DNA of 40,863 bases, from assembly GCA_003671055.1 (NCBI GenBank), contig QWPV01000020.1, positions 1 through 40,863 on the forward strand. The letters run 5' to 3'. Shown here piece after piece: positions 16,598-24,786 of this stretch; the stretch's first letter is position 1, and each line of letters starts with the position of its first letter. The notes under the pieces are model-generated. The model saw only the letters and a list, made by a program, of their open reading frames with translations, was not told where the DNA came from and searched no databases. A program made the position numbers and the translations under genes. This stretch comes from Planctomycetota bacterium. Lineage in GTDB: Bacteria > Planctomycetota > Phycisphaerae > Phycisphaerales > SM1A02.

Positions 16598-18478
16598 GTG
16601 AAGGTTCTTGCGCCGTTTCTGCTTCTGCTGCTCGCGCTCATCGCGACGACGTATATCGATCGCCCGTTGCCGCCTGCAGAGCTTGTCATCATTGAACGAT
16701 CGGATTGCTTCACGCTTGATCCGCAGCGGATGAGCTATCAGCATGAGATTCGGCGTGGCGAAACGATTTATGAAGGGCTTGTCGCGCTCAATCCGCAAGA
16801 CTGTTCGATCAAGGCTGGCGTCGCTGAGCGTTGGACGACGAGTGCAGATGGACTCACATGGACGTTCCATCTTCGTCACAACGCGAAGTGGTCGAACGGT
16901 GATTCGGTCACGACGCGTGACTTCTTGTACGCGTGGCGCCGCGCGCTGCTTCCTGACACTGCGGCGGATTACTCAGGCTTCTTTTTCGAGATCGAAGGCG
17001 CGGAAGCGTTCTTTCAATGGCGTGCAGCGCGACTTGGTGCGTTCAAGCCCGGTGATGATGCGGACGCGCTCTGGCGTGAAACGGAGCAGCGTTTTCTCGA
17101 CGACGTGCGTGTGCATGCGAGCGATGACTTCACGCTTGAAGTTCGTCTGCGTCGACCGCTTCCGTACTTTCTTGATCTCTGCGCATTCGCGCCGTTCTCG
17201 CCTGTGCATAGCGTTTCTGTCGCGAGTTTCACGCATCTGGATGCCAACACCGGACGCATGGAGCAGTCACACGGATGGACGAAGCCAGGATTCCTCATCA
17301 CCAACGGCGCGTATGTGCCGACAGTCTGGCGCTACAAACGCGACATGCGGCTCGAGCGCAATGCAAACTACTGGGATGTTGCGCGCGTGCATGCTGCATC
17401 AATCGAAGTGCGTGTGATTGAAAATCCCAACACGCAAGTGCTTGCATTTGGCGCGGGCGGTGTGGATTGGCTTCCTGATGTTGGGCCGGAGTACAAAACT
17501 GAAATGCTCGCGCAACGGCGTTTATATGAAGCGCGGCACGCAGCGGCGATTGGTGTGGCGCATGACCGCGGCGCGGAACTTGATGAAACGATTCGCGTGT
17601 TGCCGCCGCCGGTAGCGGGCGAGCGACGCGATATCCGCGCGCTCAATGCGTACGGCACCGACTTCTTTAGTTTCAATTGTCGCCCGCAAACAACCAACGG
17701 CGCGCCGAATCCATTCAGCGATGCGCGCGTGCGTCGAGCGTTCGCGCTCGCTGTTGATAAACAAGCGTTGGTGGATCGCGTCACGCGGCTTGGTGAACGC
17801 GTTGCGACGACGCTCGTTCCACCAGGTTCTATCGGCGGCTATCCACTCGTCCAAGGACTTCCATTCGACACTGCTCGCGCGCGCGCGGAATTGACCGCTG
17901 CAGGGTGGACCGATCGCAACAACGATGGCGAGGTTGAAGATGCGCAAGGCAAGCGATTCCCCACTGTGGATCTTCTGTACTCGACAGCGAGTCCGCGCTA
18001 TCAGAACCTTGCGCTCGCGTTGCGCGACATGTGGCGACGCGAACTCGGTGTGCCCGTGGAAGTGCGCGGGAAAGATTCCAAGCTCTACAAAGAAGACGTA
18101 AAAAAGGGCAATTTCTCGATTGCGCGTGGTGGTTGGTACGGGGACTACGGTGATCCCTCGACCTTCCTCGAACTGCAACGATCGACCGATGGCAACAACG
18201 ATCGTGGCTACAAGAATCTAGCCTTTGATGCGATGCTTGACGAAGCGCAACGCGAAGCGGATCCCGCGCAGCGATTGCTCAAACTCGCAGAGTGCGAGCG
18301 ATTTCTCTTCGCGGAGGAAGTGCCGTTGCTTCCGATCTGTTCGTATGTGACGGTGTATATGTACGACCCATCGCGGCTTCAAGGCATTCGCGAACATCCG
18401 CGACTCGAACAGCACTTCGATGAATTCCAACGCATCGGCGCACCATCAGGCGCGACATCGAAGGAGCACGCGCAATGA
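16598..18478 (+). CDS. Oligopeptide ABC transporter substrate-binding protein (SBP_bac_5, OppA type)
   Basis: This 626-residue extracytoplasmic solute-binding protein belongs to the peptide/nickel family. It would capture oligopeptides in the periplasm and pass them to the membrane permease. It starts at a GTG, giving MKVLAPFLLLLLALIATTYI as signal or anchor. Family landmarks follow: TLDPQRMSYQHEIRRGETIYEGLV, VAERWTTSADGLTWTFHLR, AKWSNGDSVTTRDFLYAWRR, TNGAYVP, FSDARVRRAFALAVDKQALVDRV, and late ARGGWYGDYGDPSTFLEL. It is longer than most OppA proteins (about 540), with an extra stretch near residues 280-340. There is no lipobox, so it is probably anchored by the N-terminal helix. The stop overlaps the permease start (ATGA). 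Confidence 0.92.
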   Translation: MKVLAPFLLLLLALIATTYIDRPLPPAELVIIERSDCFTLDPQRMSYQHEIRRGETIYEGLVALNPQDCSIKAGVAERWTTSADGLTWTFHLRHNAKWSNGDSVTTRDFLYAWRRALLPDTAADYSGFFFEIEGAEAFFQWRAARLGAFKPGDDADALWRETEQRFLDDVRVHASDDFTLEVRLRRPLPYFLDLCAFAPFSPVHSVSVASFTHLDANTGRMEQSHGWTKPGFLITNGAYVPTVWRYKRDMRLERNANYWDVARVHAASIEVRVIENPNTQVLAFGAGGVDWLPDVGPEYKTEMLAQRRLYEARHAAAIGVAHDRGAELDETIRVLPPPVAGERRDIRALNAYGTDFFSFNCRPQTTNGAPNPFSDARVRRAFALAVDKQALVDRVTRLGERVATTLVPPGSIGGYPLVQGLPFDTARARAELTAAGWTDRNNDGEVEDAQGKRFPTVDLLYSTASPRYQNLALALRDMWRRELGVPVEVRGKDSKLYKEDVKKGNFSIARGGWYGDYGDPSTFLELQRSTDGNNDRGYKNLAFDAMLDEAQREADPAQRLLKLAECERFLFAEEVPLLPICSYVTVYMYDPSRLQGIREHPRLEQHFDEFQRIGAPSGATSKEHAQ

Positions 18479-19422
18479 CACGCATGCTCGTCTCGCGACT
18501 ATTGCAATTGCCGTTCATCGTGCTCGCGGTCTACACCGTCACATTCCTCCTCGCGTGGATGGTGCCCGGCAATCCGCTTGAGAATCCTGAAGGACGACGA
18601 CCACCTCCGGAAATCGTCGCCGCGATGCAGAAGCAATATCACCTCGACGATCCAGTCGCGTTCTACTTCGAGTATCTCTCGAAGGCGAGCGGTGTTGCGT
18701 GGGTCATGGGGAAGAGCGATCATCCATTCGACCTCGGACCAAGTCTCCGTCAACCAGACTGGACGGTGAACGAAATCATCGAGACTGGCGCGCCTGTGTC
18801 GATGCGCCTCGGCATCACTGCGATGATGATCGCGCTCGGGATTGGAATCTTTGCGGGCGTCGTTGGCGGCACGCGGCCAGGATCGCTTCCGGATGTCTGC
18901 ACGCAATTGATTTCGATCGCAGGGATCAGCTTGCCGAGCTTTGTGATTGGCAGCGCGCTGCTCGTGCTTTTCTCCGTGAAATTACGTGTGTTTCCGATCG
19001 GCGGCGTGAGCGGCATCGAGTCGCTCTTTCTTCCCGCGCTCACGCTTTCACTCCCCTTCGCCGCCTACATCTCACGGCTCGTTCGCTTCGGCATGATCGA
19101 ACAAATGCGCAGCGATCACGCACGCACTGCTCGCGCGAAGGGACTCTCCGAGCGACAAGTGGCGTTGCGGCACGCGCTCAAGAACGCGTTCCTTCCCGTG
19201 TTGAGTTACTTGGGTCCTGCGACTGCGGTGGCAATGACGGGATCCTTCGTCGTCGAGAAGGTCTTCGGCGTGCCTGGCATCGGTCAACACTTTGTCGAAG
19301 CCGTCCTTGCGAAAGACATCACACTCGTGATGGGCGTGGTGTTGGTCTACTCCACGCTACTCGTACTCTTTAATCTCGCCGTCGATGTGATGTACCGCTG
19401 GGTTGATCCGCGGATTGCCTGA
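18475..19422 (+). CDS. Oligopeptide ABC transporter permease (OppB/DppB type)
   Basis: A 315-residue inner-membrane permease, first of the two subunits that form the oligopeptide channel. It starts with the OppB-type N-terminus (MLVSRLLQLPFIVLAVYTVT) and the HLDDPVAFYFEYL segment. It has about six transmembrane helices and the EAA loop RTARAKGLSERQVALRHALKN, which contacts the ATPase. It overlaps the substrate-binding gene by 4 bp. Unusually, the expected oppC, oppD and oppF do not follow: the next gene is 19 bp away on the other strand. It must pair with components encoded elsewhere or be a leftover. Confidence 0.93.
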   Translation: MTRMLVSRLLQLPFIVLAVYTVTFLLAWMVPGNPLENPEGRRPPPEIVAAMQKQYHLDDPVAFYFEYLSKASGVAWVMGKSDHPFDLGPSLRQPDWTVNEIIETGAPVSMRLGITAMMIALGIGIFAGVVGGTRPGSLPDVCTQLISIAGISLPSFVIGSALLVLFSVKLRVFPIGGVSGIESLFLPALTLSLPFAAYISRLVRFGMIEQMRSDHARTARAKGLSERQVALRHALKNAFLPVLSYLGPATAVAMTGSFVVEKVFGVPGIGQHFVEAVLAKDITLVMGVVLVYSTLLVLFNLAVDVMYRWVDPRIA

Positions 19423-19441
19423 CGCGGCGCGCTCAACATCC

Positions 19442-20131
19442 TTACTTGGCGAGACGCAATTCCACTTCACGAAGCAGCGCGAGTTCAAGCCGCTCATCGC
19501 GTTCAATAGGTGTCCACAGTGATTGATCTCGCGCGACCGCGCCGTTGTCCTCCTCTGTGACATCCGTCATTCGTCCCGTCGAAGCGCGTGTCCATGTATT
19601 GCGTTGCGCGCCGGGCTGAAATCGTCGTTCAACGCTCACAACAACACGAAGCTCAAGCGCACTCTCTGTTCGCGCAAGATCGACCGCGGCAAGGCGCTCG
19701 GATCCCGCGATCACAGGTCCAGCAATCGGCGCATCAGGATTCGTCGCACTCTCTTTGAAGCCCGCTAACTGAAACTCAAACCGAAGACGACGTCGCTCAA
19801 AACTTAGCGACGCTTCCCCCACCTGCGAGAGCGTCATGTCATTCCACTCCCAAGGTTCAACAACCGAACCCATGAACGCAGGCGCCGTCTCGATGACGCC
19901 AGTCTGCCGATCCGCAGTCACCACCTTGAACCCAGCCTCCTTCGCCGTCGCGCAAACCACATCGAACGCCTGCGCGTAACTCGCTGCAGCAACCTGCGCC
20001 ACCGAAGGCCCCTGCGGCACGCTCGCGCACCCCGCAAACAGCATCCCGACCAACCCGAAGCCCGCCGCCACCAGATTTGGGACAGGCACATTTCGGAAAT
20101 TGAGGACAGGCACAATTCGGGAAAATGGCAT
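19442..20131 (-). CDS. Putative lipoprotein of unknown function with repeat-derived N-terminus
   Basis: A 229-residue protein with no recognised family. A hydrophobic stretch ends in a lipobox (MLFAGC, cysteine 35), so it is probably a lipid-anchored envelope protein. The mature part (FDVVCATAKEAGFKVVTADRQTGVIETAP) resembles small lipoproteins with an alpha/beta fold that have a conserved tryptophan patch near VVEPWEWNDM. Residues 7-22 consist of two 8-residue units (VPVLNFRN, VPVPNLVA) encoded by a 24-bp DNA repeat, which puts an unusual 20-residue lead in front of the signal sequence. The start is supported by TAGACT 6 nt upstream. The other end abuts the oppB-like gene tail to tail. Confidence 0.7.
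   Translation of the reverse strand: MPFSRIVPVLNFRNVPVPNLVAAGFGLVGMLFAGCASVPQGPSVAQVAAASYAQAFDVVCATAKEAGFKVVTADRQTGVIETAPAFMGSVVEPWEWNDMTLSQVGEASLSFERRRLRFEFQLAGFKESATNPDAPIAGPVIAGSERLAAVDLARTESALELRVVVSVERRFQPGAQRNTWTRASTGRMTDVTEEDNGAVARDQSLWTPIERDERLELALLREVELRLAK
20080..20126 (-). repeat. Direct repeat, core GGACAGGCACAnTTCGG
   Basis: Two copies, 20080-20100 and 20104-20126, start 24 bp apart and share GGACAGGCACA and TTCGG with one or two differences. They lie inside the first codons of the lipoprotein gene. From memory, GGGACAGGCAC-type repeats are widespread near REP-associated Y1 transposases in several phyla; that link is unverified and no transposase is nearby. Confidence 0.75.
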
Positions 20132-20137
20132 GCGCGG

Positions 20138-20143
20138 AGTCTA
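20138..20143 (-). promoter_or_regulatory. -10-like TAGACT, leaderless promoter of the lipoprotein gene
   Basis: TAGACT ends 6 nt before the ATG. There is no Shine-Dalgarno. This supports the long start in front of the duplicated repeat. Confidence 0.45.
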
Positions 20144-20300
20144 AGGCTTGCCAACCCCGTCCGATACCCTCCGTTTCTGTCAGATCAACGGATCTAAACC
20201 TTGTTCGCCAACGGACAGATTCTCGAACTTCCGCACTTCAAGAATCGTCTTTCATCCTTGACCCTCCCGAGTCCGAAACTACCATTGGACTTTGAGAATT

Positions 20301-20332
20301 TGGCAGTGCATGGCAGGTGCATAGCAGGTGCA
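20301..20332 (+). repeat. Tandem 10/11-bp repeat upstream of the multiheme gene
   Basis: Three units, TGGCAGTGCA, TGGCAGGTGCA and TAGCAGGTGCA, end 46 bp before the cytochrome start codon. The spacing is close to one helical turn, which would suit an operator, but no regulator is known. Confidence 0.7.
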
Positions 20333-20368
20333 TCGTCCCCCAACCGCCGCGTAAGTGCAGATCCGTTC

Positions 20369-20373
20369 AGGAG
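20369..20373 (+). promoter_or_regulatory. Ribosome binding site AGGAG
   Basis: AGGAG ends 5 nt before the ATG at 20379. It decides this start over an in-frame GTG eight codons upstream. Confidence 0.8.
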
Positions 20374-20378
20374 ACACG

Positions 20379-22340
20379 ATGTATTCACCGAGCACCATCA
20401 GCACCAAGTACCCACGCAGCCGGAACGCTTTGTATGTCCTCGCGGGCTGCGCAACGTTGCTTTCGAGCGTGGGCACCGTACTCGCGATGCGTAGCAGCGG
20501 CGGTCAAGTGCAGGTTCCGACGACCGGCGCGGACTTCTTCGAGAAGGGCACGCAGCCCAACGCAAATCCTGAGATTTTCGATCCGGTTCTCACCTCGGAC
20601 AACTGCACATTCTGCCACAGCGATTACGGCCTCGATGTTGCGCCGTACGACTCTTGGGTTGCGTCGGCTATGGGTCAGTCAGCGCGCGATCCAGTCTTTC
20701 ACGCCGCACTCGCCATCGCGAATCAAGATGCGAATCTCTCTGGAACGCTCTGCCTTCGATGTCATGCGCCAGGCGCGTTCATCGCAGAGCACACGTCCAC
20801 AGGCACCGTCGCCGATTTCACAAATGAAGACTACGACGGCGTCAATTGTAACTTCTGCCATCGCGTGGTGAATCCTGTGCTCGGCGCAGACAGTGCTGTT
20901 GAGTATCCGGGCGGTCCTGCGAATCCAGACAGCTCGATCATCGCAAGTCTCGTTGCAAGCAAGATCTTGCCTGTGGGTCCTGGCAATGCTCGATATGTCC
21001 TCGATCCAAAGGACAATCGCCGCGGTCCATTCAGCGACGTTCCCCAAAATCTACATGGATCATCTGGATCCAACAATCCAGTGAATCTCATCACGTCGCC
21101 CTTCCATGAGAAGAGCGAGTTCTGCGGCACTTGCCATGATGTGAGCAACCCTGTGTTCTCGAAAAACGGCAAGGGACAATTCGTTCTCAATGCGCTTGGC
21201 AAGCCGCATCCCACCGACAATCCTGCAGACATGATGCCGGAGCAGCGCACCTTCAGCGAGTGGTCGGTGAGCGATTACGTGAAGGGTGTCAGCTACGCAG
21301 ATCATCGCTTCGGCGGCAACGATCCTGATGGTGTTGTCTCGAGTTGCCAAGACTGCCATATGCCCAAGGTGATCGCGGGCGGCTGCGTGTTCTATCAATA
21401 CGGGGAGCCGTGGTTCGAACGACCCGACATGCCACAGCACTCGTTTGCGGGATCAAACTCGTGGATGGTTCGCGGTGTTCGCGAGCAGCTTGGTGGCGAG
21501 GAAGCCGACATGATCGGGCTCACACAAGAGCGTGTGGATGCTGCAAGTATTCGCAACGAAGTCATGGTCGCAAATGCGTCTGACATGACGCTCGCGCAAC
21601 TCGGTGGCTCGCTCAAAGTGCATCTCATCAATCAGACAGGTCACAAACTTCCAACGGGCTACGCCGAAGGTCGCCGTATCTGGATCAACGTGAAGTTCCA
21701 AAACGCCGCAGGCGTCACCCTCACTGAACATGGTCACTACGACTATCTCACTGCGACGCTCGATGAAGCATCGACGAAGGTCTACGAAGCGCGCTACGGC
21801 ATGACGAGCGCCCTGGCGAAATCAGTGAAACTTCCGCCCGGCGAGAGCTTCCACCTCGTGCTTAACAACACGATTGTGAAAGACACTCGCATTCCTCCTC
21901 GCGGTACGACGATGGCTGAACTTGCCGCAATCGGCGCACCTGTTGTGGGCGCGACGTATCTCGACGGTCAACACTGGGATGATTCGAACTTCACGATTCC
22001 CGCGGGCGCCACAACCGCGGCCGTCACGGTGTATCACCAAACAAGTTCGCGCAAATATATGGAATTCCTCCGCGATACGAATGCCACGAACGCCGCGGGT
22101 CAAAACGCGCACAATCTCTGGGTTGCAACCGGACGAAGCGCGCCTGTGGTGATGGATACCGCAACGCTCAGCCTCACATCAACGCTCCTCGGCGACCTCA
22201 ACAACGACGGCATTGTGAACGCGCAAGACCTCGCGACGCTCCTCAACAATTGGGGCAGCGCTGGTCTTGGTGACCTCGACAACAACGGTCAAGTTGATGC
22301 AGCGGATCTTTCGATCCTCCTCAACGGATGGACTGGCTAA
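20379..22340 (+). CDS. Secreted multiheme c-type cytochrome with C-terminal dockerin-like domain
   Basis: This 653-residue exported protein has an N-terminal hydrophobic helix (about residues 18-37). Five CxxCH heme-binding motifs start at cysteines 76 (CTFCH), 125 (CLRCH), 157 (CNFCH), 249 (CGTCH) and 323 (CQDCH), so five c-type hemes are expected after export. Residues from about 390 to 590 are heme-free and look beta-rich (NQTGHKLPTGYAEGRRIW is a conserved-looking patch). The last 49 residues hold two dockerin-type calcium loops, GDLNNDGIVNAQDLATLLNNW and GDLDNNGQVDAADLSILLNGW. Likely role: extracellular or periplasmic electron transfer, anchored through the tail. The redox substrate is unknown. 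It converges with rsmA, one base between the stops. Confidence 0.85.
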   Translation: MYSPSTISTKYPRSRNALYVLAGCATLLSSVGTVLAMRSSGGQVQVPTTGADFFEKGTQPNANPEIFDPVLTSDNCTFCHSDYGLDVAPYDSWVASAMGQSARDPVFHAALAIANQDANLSGTLCLRCHAPGAFIAEHTSTGTVADFTNEDYDGVNCNFCHRVVNPVLGADSAVEYPGGPANPDSSIIASLVASKILPVGPGNARYVLDPKDNRRGPFSDVPQNLHGSSGSNNPVNLITSPFHEKSEFCGTCHDVSNPVFSKNGKGQFVLNALGKPHPTDNPADMMPEQRTFSEWSVSDYVKGVSYADHRFGGNDPDGVVSSCQDCHMPKVIAGGCVFYQYGEPWFERPDMPQHSFAGSNSWMVRGVREQLGGEEADMIGLTQERVDAASIRNEVMVANASDMTLAQLGGSLKVHLINQTGHKLPTGYAEGRRIWINVKFQNAAGVTLTEHGHYDYLTATLDEASTKVYEARYGMTSALAKSVKLPPGESFHLVLNNTIVKDTRIPPRGTTMAELAAIGAPVVGATYLDGQHWDDSNFTIPAGATTAAVTVYHQTSSRKYMEFLRDTNATNAAGQNAHNLWVATGRSAPVVMDTATLSLTSTLLGDLNNDGIVNAQDLATLLNNWGSAGLGDLDNNGQVDAADLSILLNGWTG

Positions 22341-22341
22341 C

Positions 22342-23175
22342 TCAGGCGGGATGAACTTTCCAGAGCGCGAGTAGTTGTTGCACTGTGAGTTCTTCCGGGC
22401 GTTGCATTGGCGTGATTTCACACGGCCATGCATGCTCGCGCCCGAGAATGGATCCGAGTTGCTTGCGTCGCTTCGAGAACACACGTTGCAGGAACACGCT
22501 GAATGCTTGTCGTGCTGCGATGTTCGCTTCGATAAATGGAATCGCGCGCGGACGAATGGCGATCATCGCACTCGTGACTTTCGGTGGTGGCCAGAAACAG
22601 CCTGGCGGCAGCGTTGCGAGTAGTTCGACTTGCGCGCACGCGCCGATGGAAATGGTGAGTGGTCCATACTCGCCGCTCTTCGGCGACGCGAGCAATCGAT
22701 CCGCGACATCGCGCTGAATCGTCACGAATTGACCGAGGCAATGCGGCGTTTCGCACGCGAGCATCGCCATCAGTGGACTCGCAATTTGATACGGGAGATT
22801 CGCAACAAGCGTGAATGGTCGACCGCCAAGCGCGCGCAGCACGTGTGGGTTGATCGCGTGTTTCCCATCGAGGCAATCCCCTTCGATCAACTCCATTTGC
22901 GCGGCATACTTCGGCATGAGTGTCTCGCGCAACATCGCTGCGAGATCGCGATCGAGTTCGCACGCGATCACTTGCGCGCCGCTTTCCAAGATCGCTTCTG
23001 AAAGCGTGCCGGTGCCTGGTCCGATCTCGAGGACGAGCGAACCTGCACCCACACCGCTTGCAGTCACGAACTTACGCAGATGGTTGTGGTCGACCAGAAA
23101 GTTCTGCCCGAAGCGATGCTTCGGCGTCAGTCCTCGCAACGCAAGCATCGCGCGAATTTCTGTCTGGGTTTGCAC
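22342..23175 (-). CDS. rsmA: 16S rRNA (adenine1518-N6/adenine1519-N6)-dimethyltransferase
   Basis: It dimethylates two adjacent adenines in the 3' terminal hairpin of 16S rRNA during late small-subunit assembly, using S-adenosylmethionine. The 277-residue protein has the full signature: PKHRFGQNFLVDHNHL, the SAM-binding EIGPGTGTLSEAIL, ACELDRDLA, EGDCLDG, the catalytic NLPYQIASPLMAML, YGPLTISIGACAQVE, and FWPPPKVTSAMIAI. The C-terminal helical domain is present (VFSKRRKQLGS). Length is normal. The start is a GTG with no Shine-Dalgarno and a TACACT box 8 nt upstream, so the mRNA may be leaderless. The symbol ksgA is a synonym. Confidence 0.96.
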   Translation of the reverse strand: MQTQTEIRAMLALRGLTPKHRFGQNFLVDHNHLRKFVTASGVGAGSLVLEIGPGTGTLSEAILESGAQVIACELDRDLAAMLRETLMPKYAAQMELIEGDCLDGKHAINPHVLRALGGRPFTLVANLPYQIASPLMAMLACETPHCLGQFVTIQRDVADRLLASPKSGEYGPLTISIGACAQVELLATLPPGCFWPPPKVTSAMIAIRPRAIPFIEANIAARQAFSVFLQRVFSKRRKQLGSILGREHAWPCEITPMQRPEELTVQQLLALWKVHPA

Positions 23176-23183
23176 AGTCGGTG

Positions 23184-23189
23184 AGTGTA
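23184..23189 (-). promoter_or_regulatory. -10-like TACACT, leaderless promoter of rsmA
   Basis: TACACT ends 8 nt before the GTG start of rsmA; no Shine-Dalgarno. A weak TTGGTG lies 18 nt further upstream. Confidence 0.45.
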
Positions 23190-23217
23190 GAGCGATCGCA
23201 ATGCAGTCACCAATCGA

Positions 23218-24756
23218 TCACCACGAATACTGCACGGTGTACTCAATCACCTTCTTGCCCTCTGCGGGAACGTCCACCGAAAACGCGACCGTGCTCGCAT
23301 CCTTCTTGTCGAACTTCGCGCTGGCTTTCTCGATTTTCCAATTCGTCCAGCGGAACATGCGCTCGAGCACCACAACTGATTGCGTTGTGGATTTCTGATT
23401 GCGCACTTCGATGCGGAAGGTCTCGCTCATGCGTTTGGCTGCAGAATCCAATTGAAAATCAGTACGCGTGCGTTCGCCGACAACATCGAATGCTTCGCCA
23501 AGTTTGATACGCACCGTTTCATTGCGCGGCGTATGTGCGATGAGATCTTCGCCGATGAACTCGAGCGTGTCATCAGCGGGATCGATCTTGTAGACGCGCA
23601 CTTTTCCCGCAGGCATCGGCATTCCCAAGCCTTCGTCCTTCTTGTTCTCAAAGTGCACGAACACAGAAGGCTTCCCTTGCGCGCCGAACACGAACGCTCG
23701 ATCCATCATGGGCTCGGACGAAACGCCCATGCCGCCCGTAAAGTCAAAGATCATCTCCTTCACGACTTTGAAGTTTGCGACAGGCGGAAAGAGCGCGATC
23801 TGCTGCGAGGAGTTCTGCAGGACATCTGTCTTGCGCGGCAGTGTGTAGAGGTGGTACTCGAAGAAACTCTTCTCCTCGAATCCACCTTCATCCGCCATCG
23901 CCATCACCCTCGGCGCACCAAGCATGCGGCCACCGCTGCCGCCGCCTTGTGGTTCGATGCGATGCACATCACCCGCGACAAGTTTGAGATCCGCATCCAT
24001 GAAACTCGCGCCGCTGAGATTCATGAGTGTGACCCACGCGCTCATATCTGCGGCGCTGTCGGTGCCGTCAAGCACAAGGTTGTAATCCGCACGCCAGGTC
24101 ATGCCTGCGGTTTGATACGTCGTCCGTGTGAGATGCGTTCCGCCAGAAGAGTTCGCAATCTTCCAGTTGAGCGTGGGCTTTGTGAGCAGTCCACCAGGCA
24201 ATTCGCCGAGCGTGATCTGTGCACCTGTTGCGCTCACGATGTGGACGCCATCTTCCATCTGCACGACGAATTGTCCTTGCGTCGCCGACAACAGCGTCCC
24301 TTCATAGACGGAGAACGTATCCGCGATCGGACTTCGAATGACAACTTGGCGACCGAGATAGCGCTCGGTGAGTTTGGACGGACTCACAAGATCGAACTGA
24401 AAACTCTGCTCAATCACTGTGGTTTTTGGATCATCGAGATCAAGGAATGCAACCGTGGTGGGATCAATCCACGCTGCAACATCGGTGAACGAAAGCACGC
24501 CGCTACCCTTGGGCATCTCAACGCTCCGCACAACTTTCACCACGCCGTAGCCGGGAACGCCCCACACATTGTCATTGCCTTGACGCTGCTGTTGCATCCA
24601 ACGCTGCGGATCGAAACTCGCAGGGTCCGCGCTGCTGTACACCGTGAGCGCGACGCCCGCGGTTGGTTTGTCTTGGGGTTTCGCTTGCGGCGCGTCGGTC
24701 GATGCGCCTTGAAGCAGTGATGTAACAAGAGCGAGTGTGTACGAGAGAGAGATCAT
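23218..24756 (-). CDS. Exported DUF4139-domain protein
   Basis: A 512-residue protein with an N-terminal signal (MISLSYTLALVTSLLQGAST). The body matches what I remember of DUF4139 proteins: NSSGGTHLTRTTYQTAGMTW, then RADYNLVL, then AWVTLMNLSGASFMDADLKLVAGDV. The late part is also typical: MPAGKVRVYKIDPADDTLEFIGEDLIAHTPRNE, GEAFDVVGERTRTDFQ, and the ending RMFRWTNWKIEKAS ... VPAEGKKVIEYTVQYSW. No biochemical function is established for the domain. AAGGTGG 6 nt before the ATG (24763-24769) is a strong ribosome site. The gene follows the ABC-2 permease by 30 bp and is probably co-transcribed with it, so the pair may act together in envelope transport. Confidence 0.85.
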   Translation of the reverse strand: MISLSYTLALVTSLLQGASTDAPQAKPQDKPTAGVALTVYSSADPASFDPQRWMQQQRQGNDNVWGVPGYGVVKVVRSVEMPKGSGVLSFTDVAAWIDPTTVAFLDLDDPKTTVIEQSFQFDLVSPSKLTERYLGRQVVIRSPIADTFSVYEGTLLSATQGQFVVQMEDGVHIVSATGAQITLGELPGGLLTKPTLNWKIANSSGGTHLTRTTYQTAGMTWRADYNLVLDGTDSAADMSAWVTLMNLSGASFMDADLKLVAGDVHRIEPQGGGSGGRMLGAPRVMAMADEGGFEEKSFFEYHLYTLPRKTDVLQNSSQQIALFPPVANFKVVKEMIFDFTGGMGVSSEPMMDRAFVFGAQGKPSVFVHFENKKDEGLGMPMPAGKVRVYKIDPADDTLEFIGEDLIAHTPRNETVRIKLGEAFDVVGERTRTDFQLDSAAKRMSETFRIEVRNQKSTTQSVVVLERMFRWTNWKIEKASAKFDKKDASTVAFSVDVPAEGKKVIEYTVQYSW

Positions 24757-24786
24757 CGATATCCACCTTTCAAAGAAGCTGAAACA

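Noticed and set aside
23380-24720. A 446-codon frame on the + strand
   Set aside because: Antisense of the DUF4139 gene, with histidine- and arginine-rich noise composition and no ribosome site; the - strand reading has coherent domain sequence.
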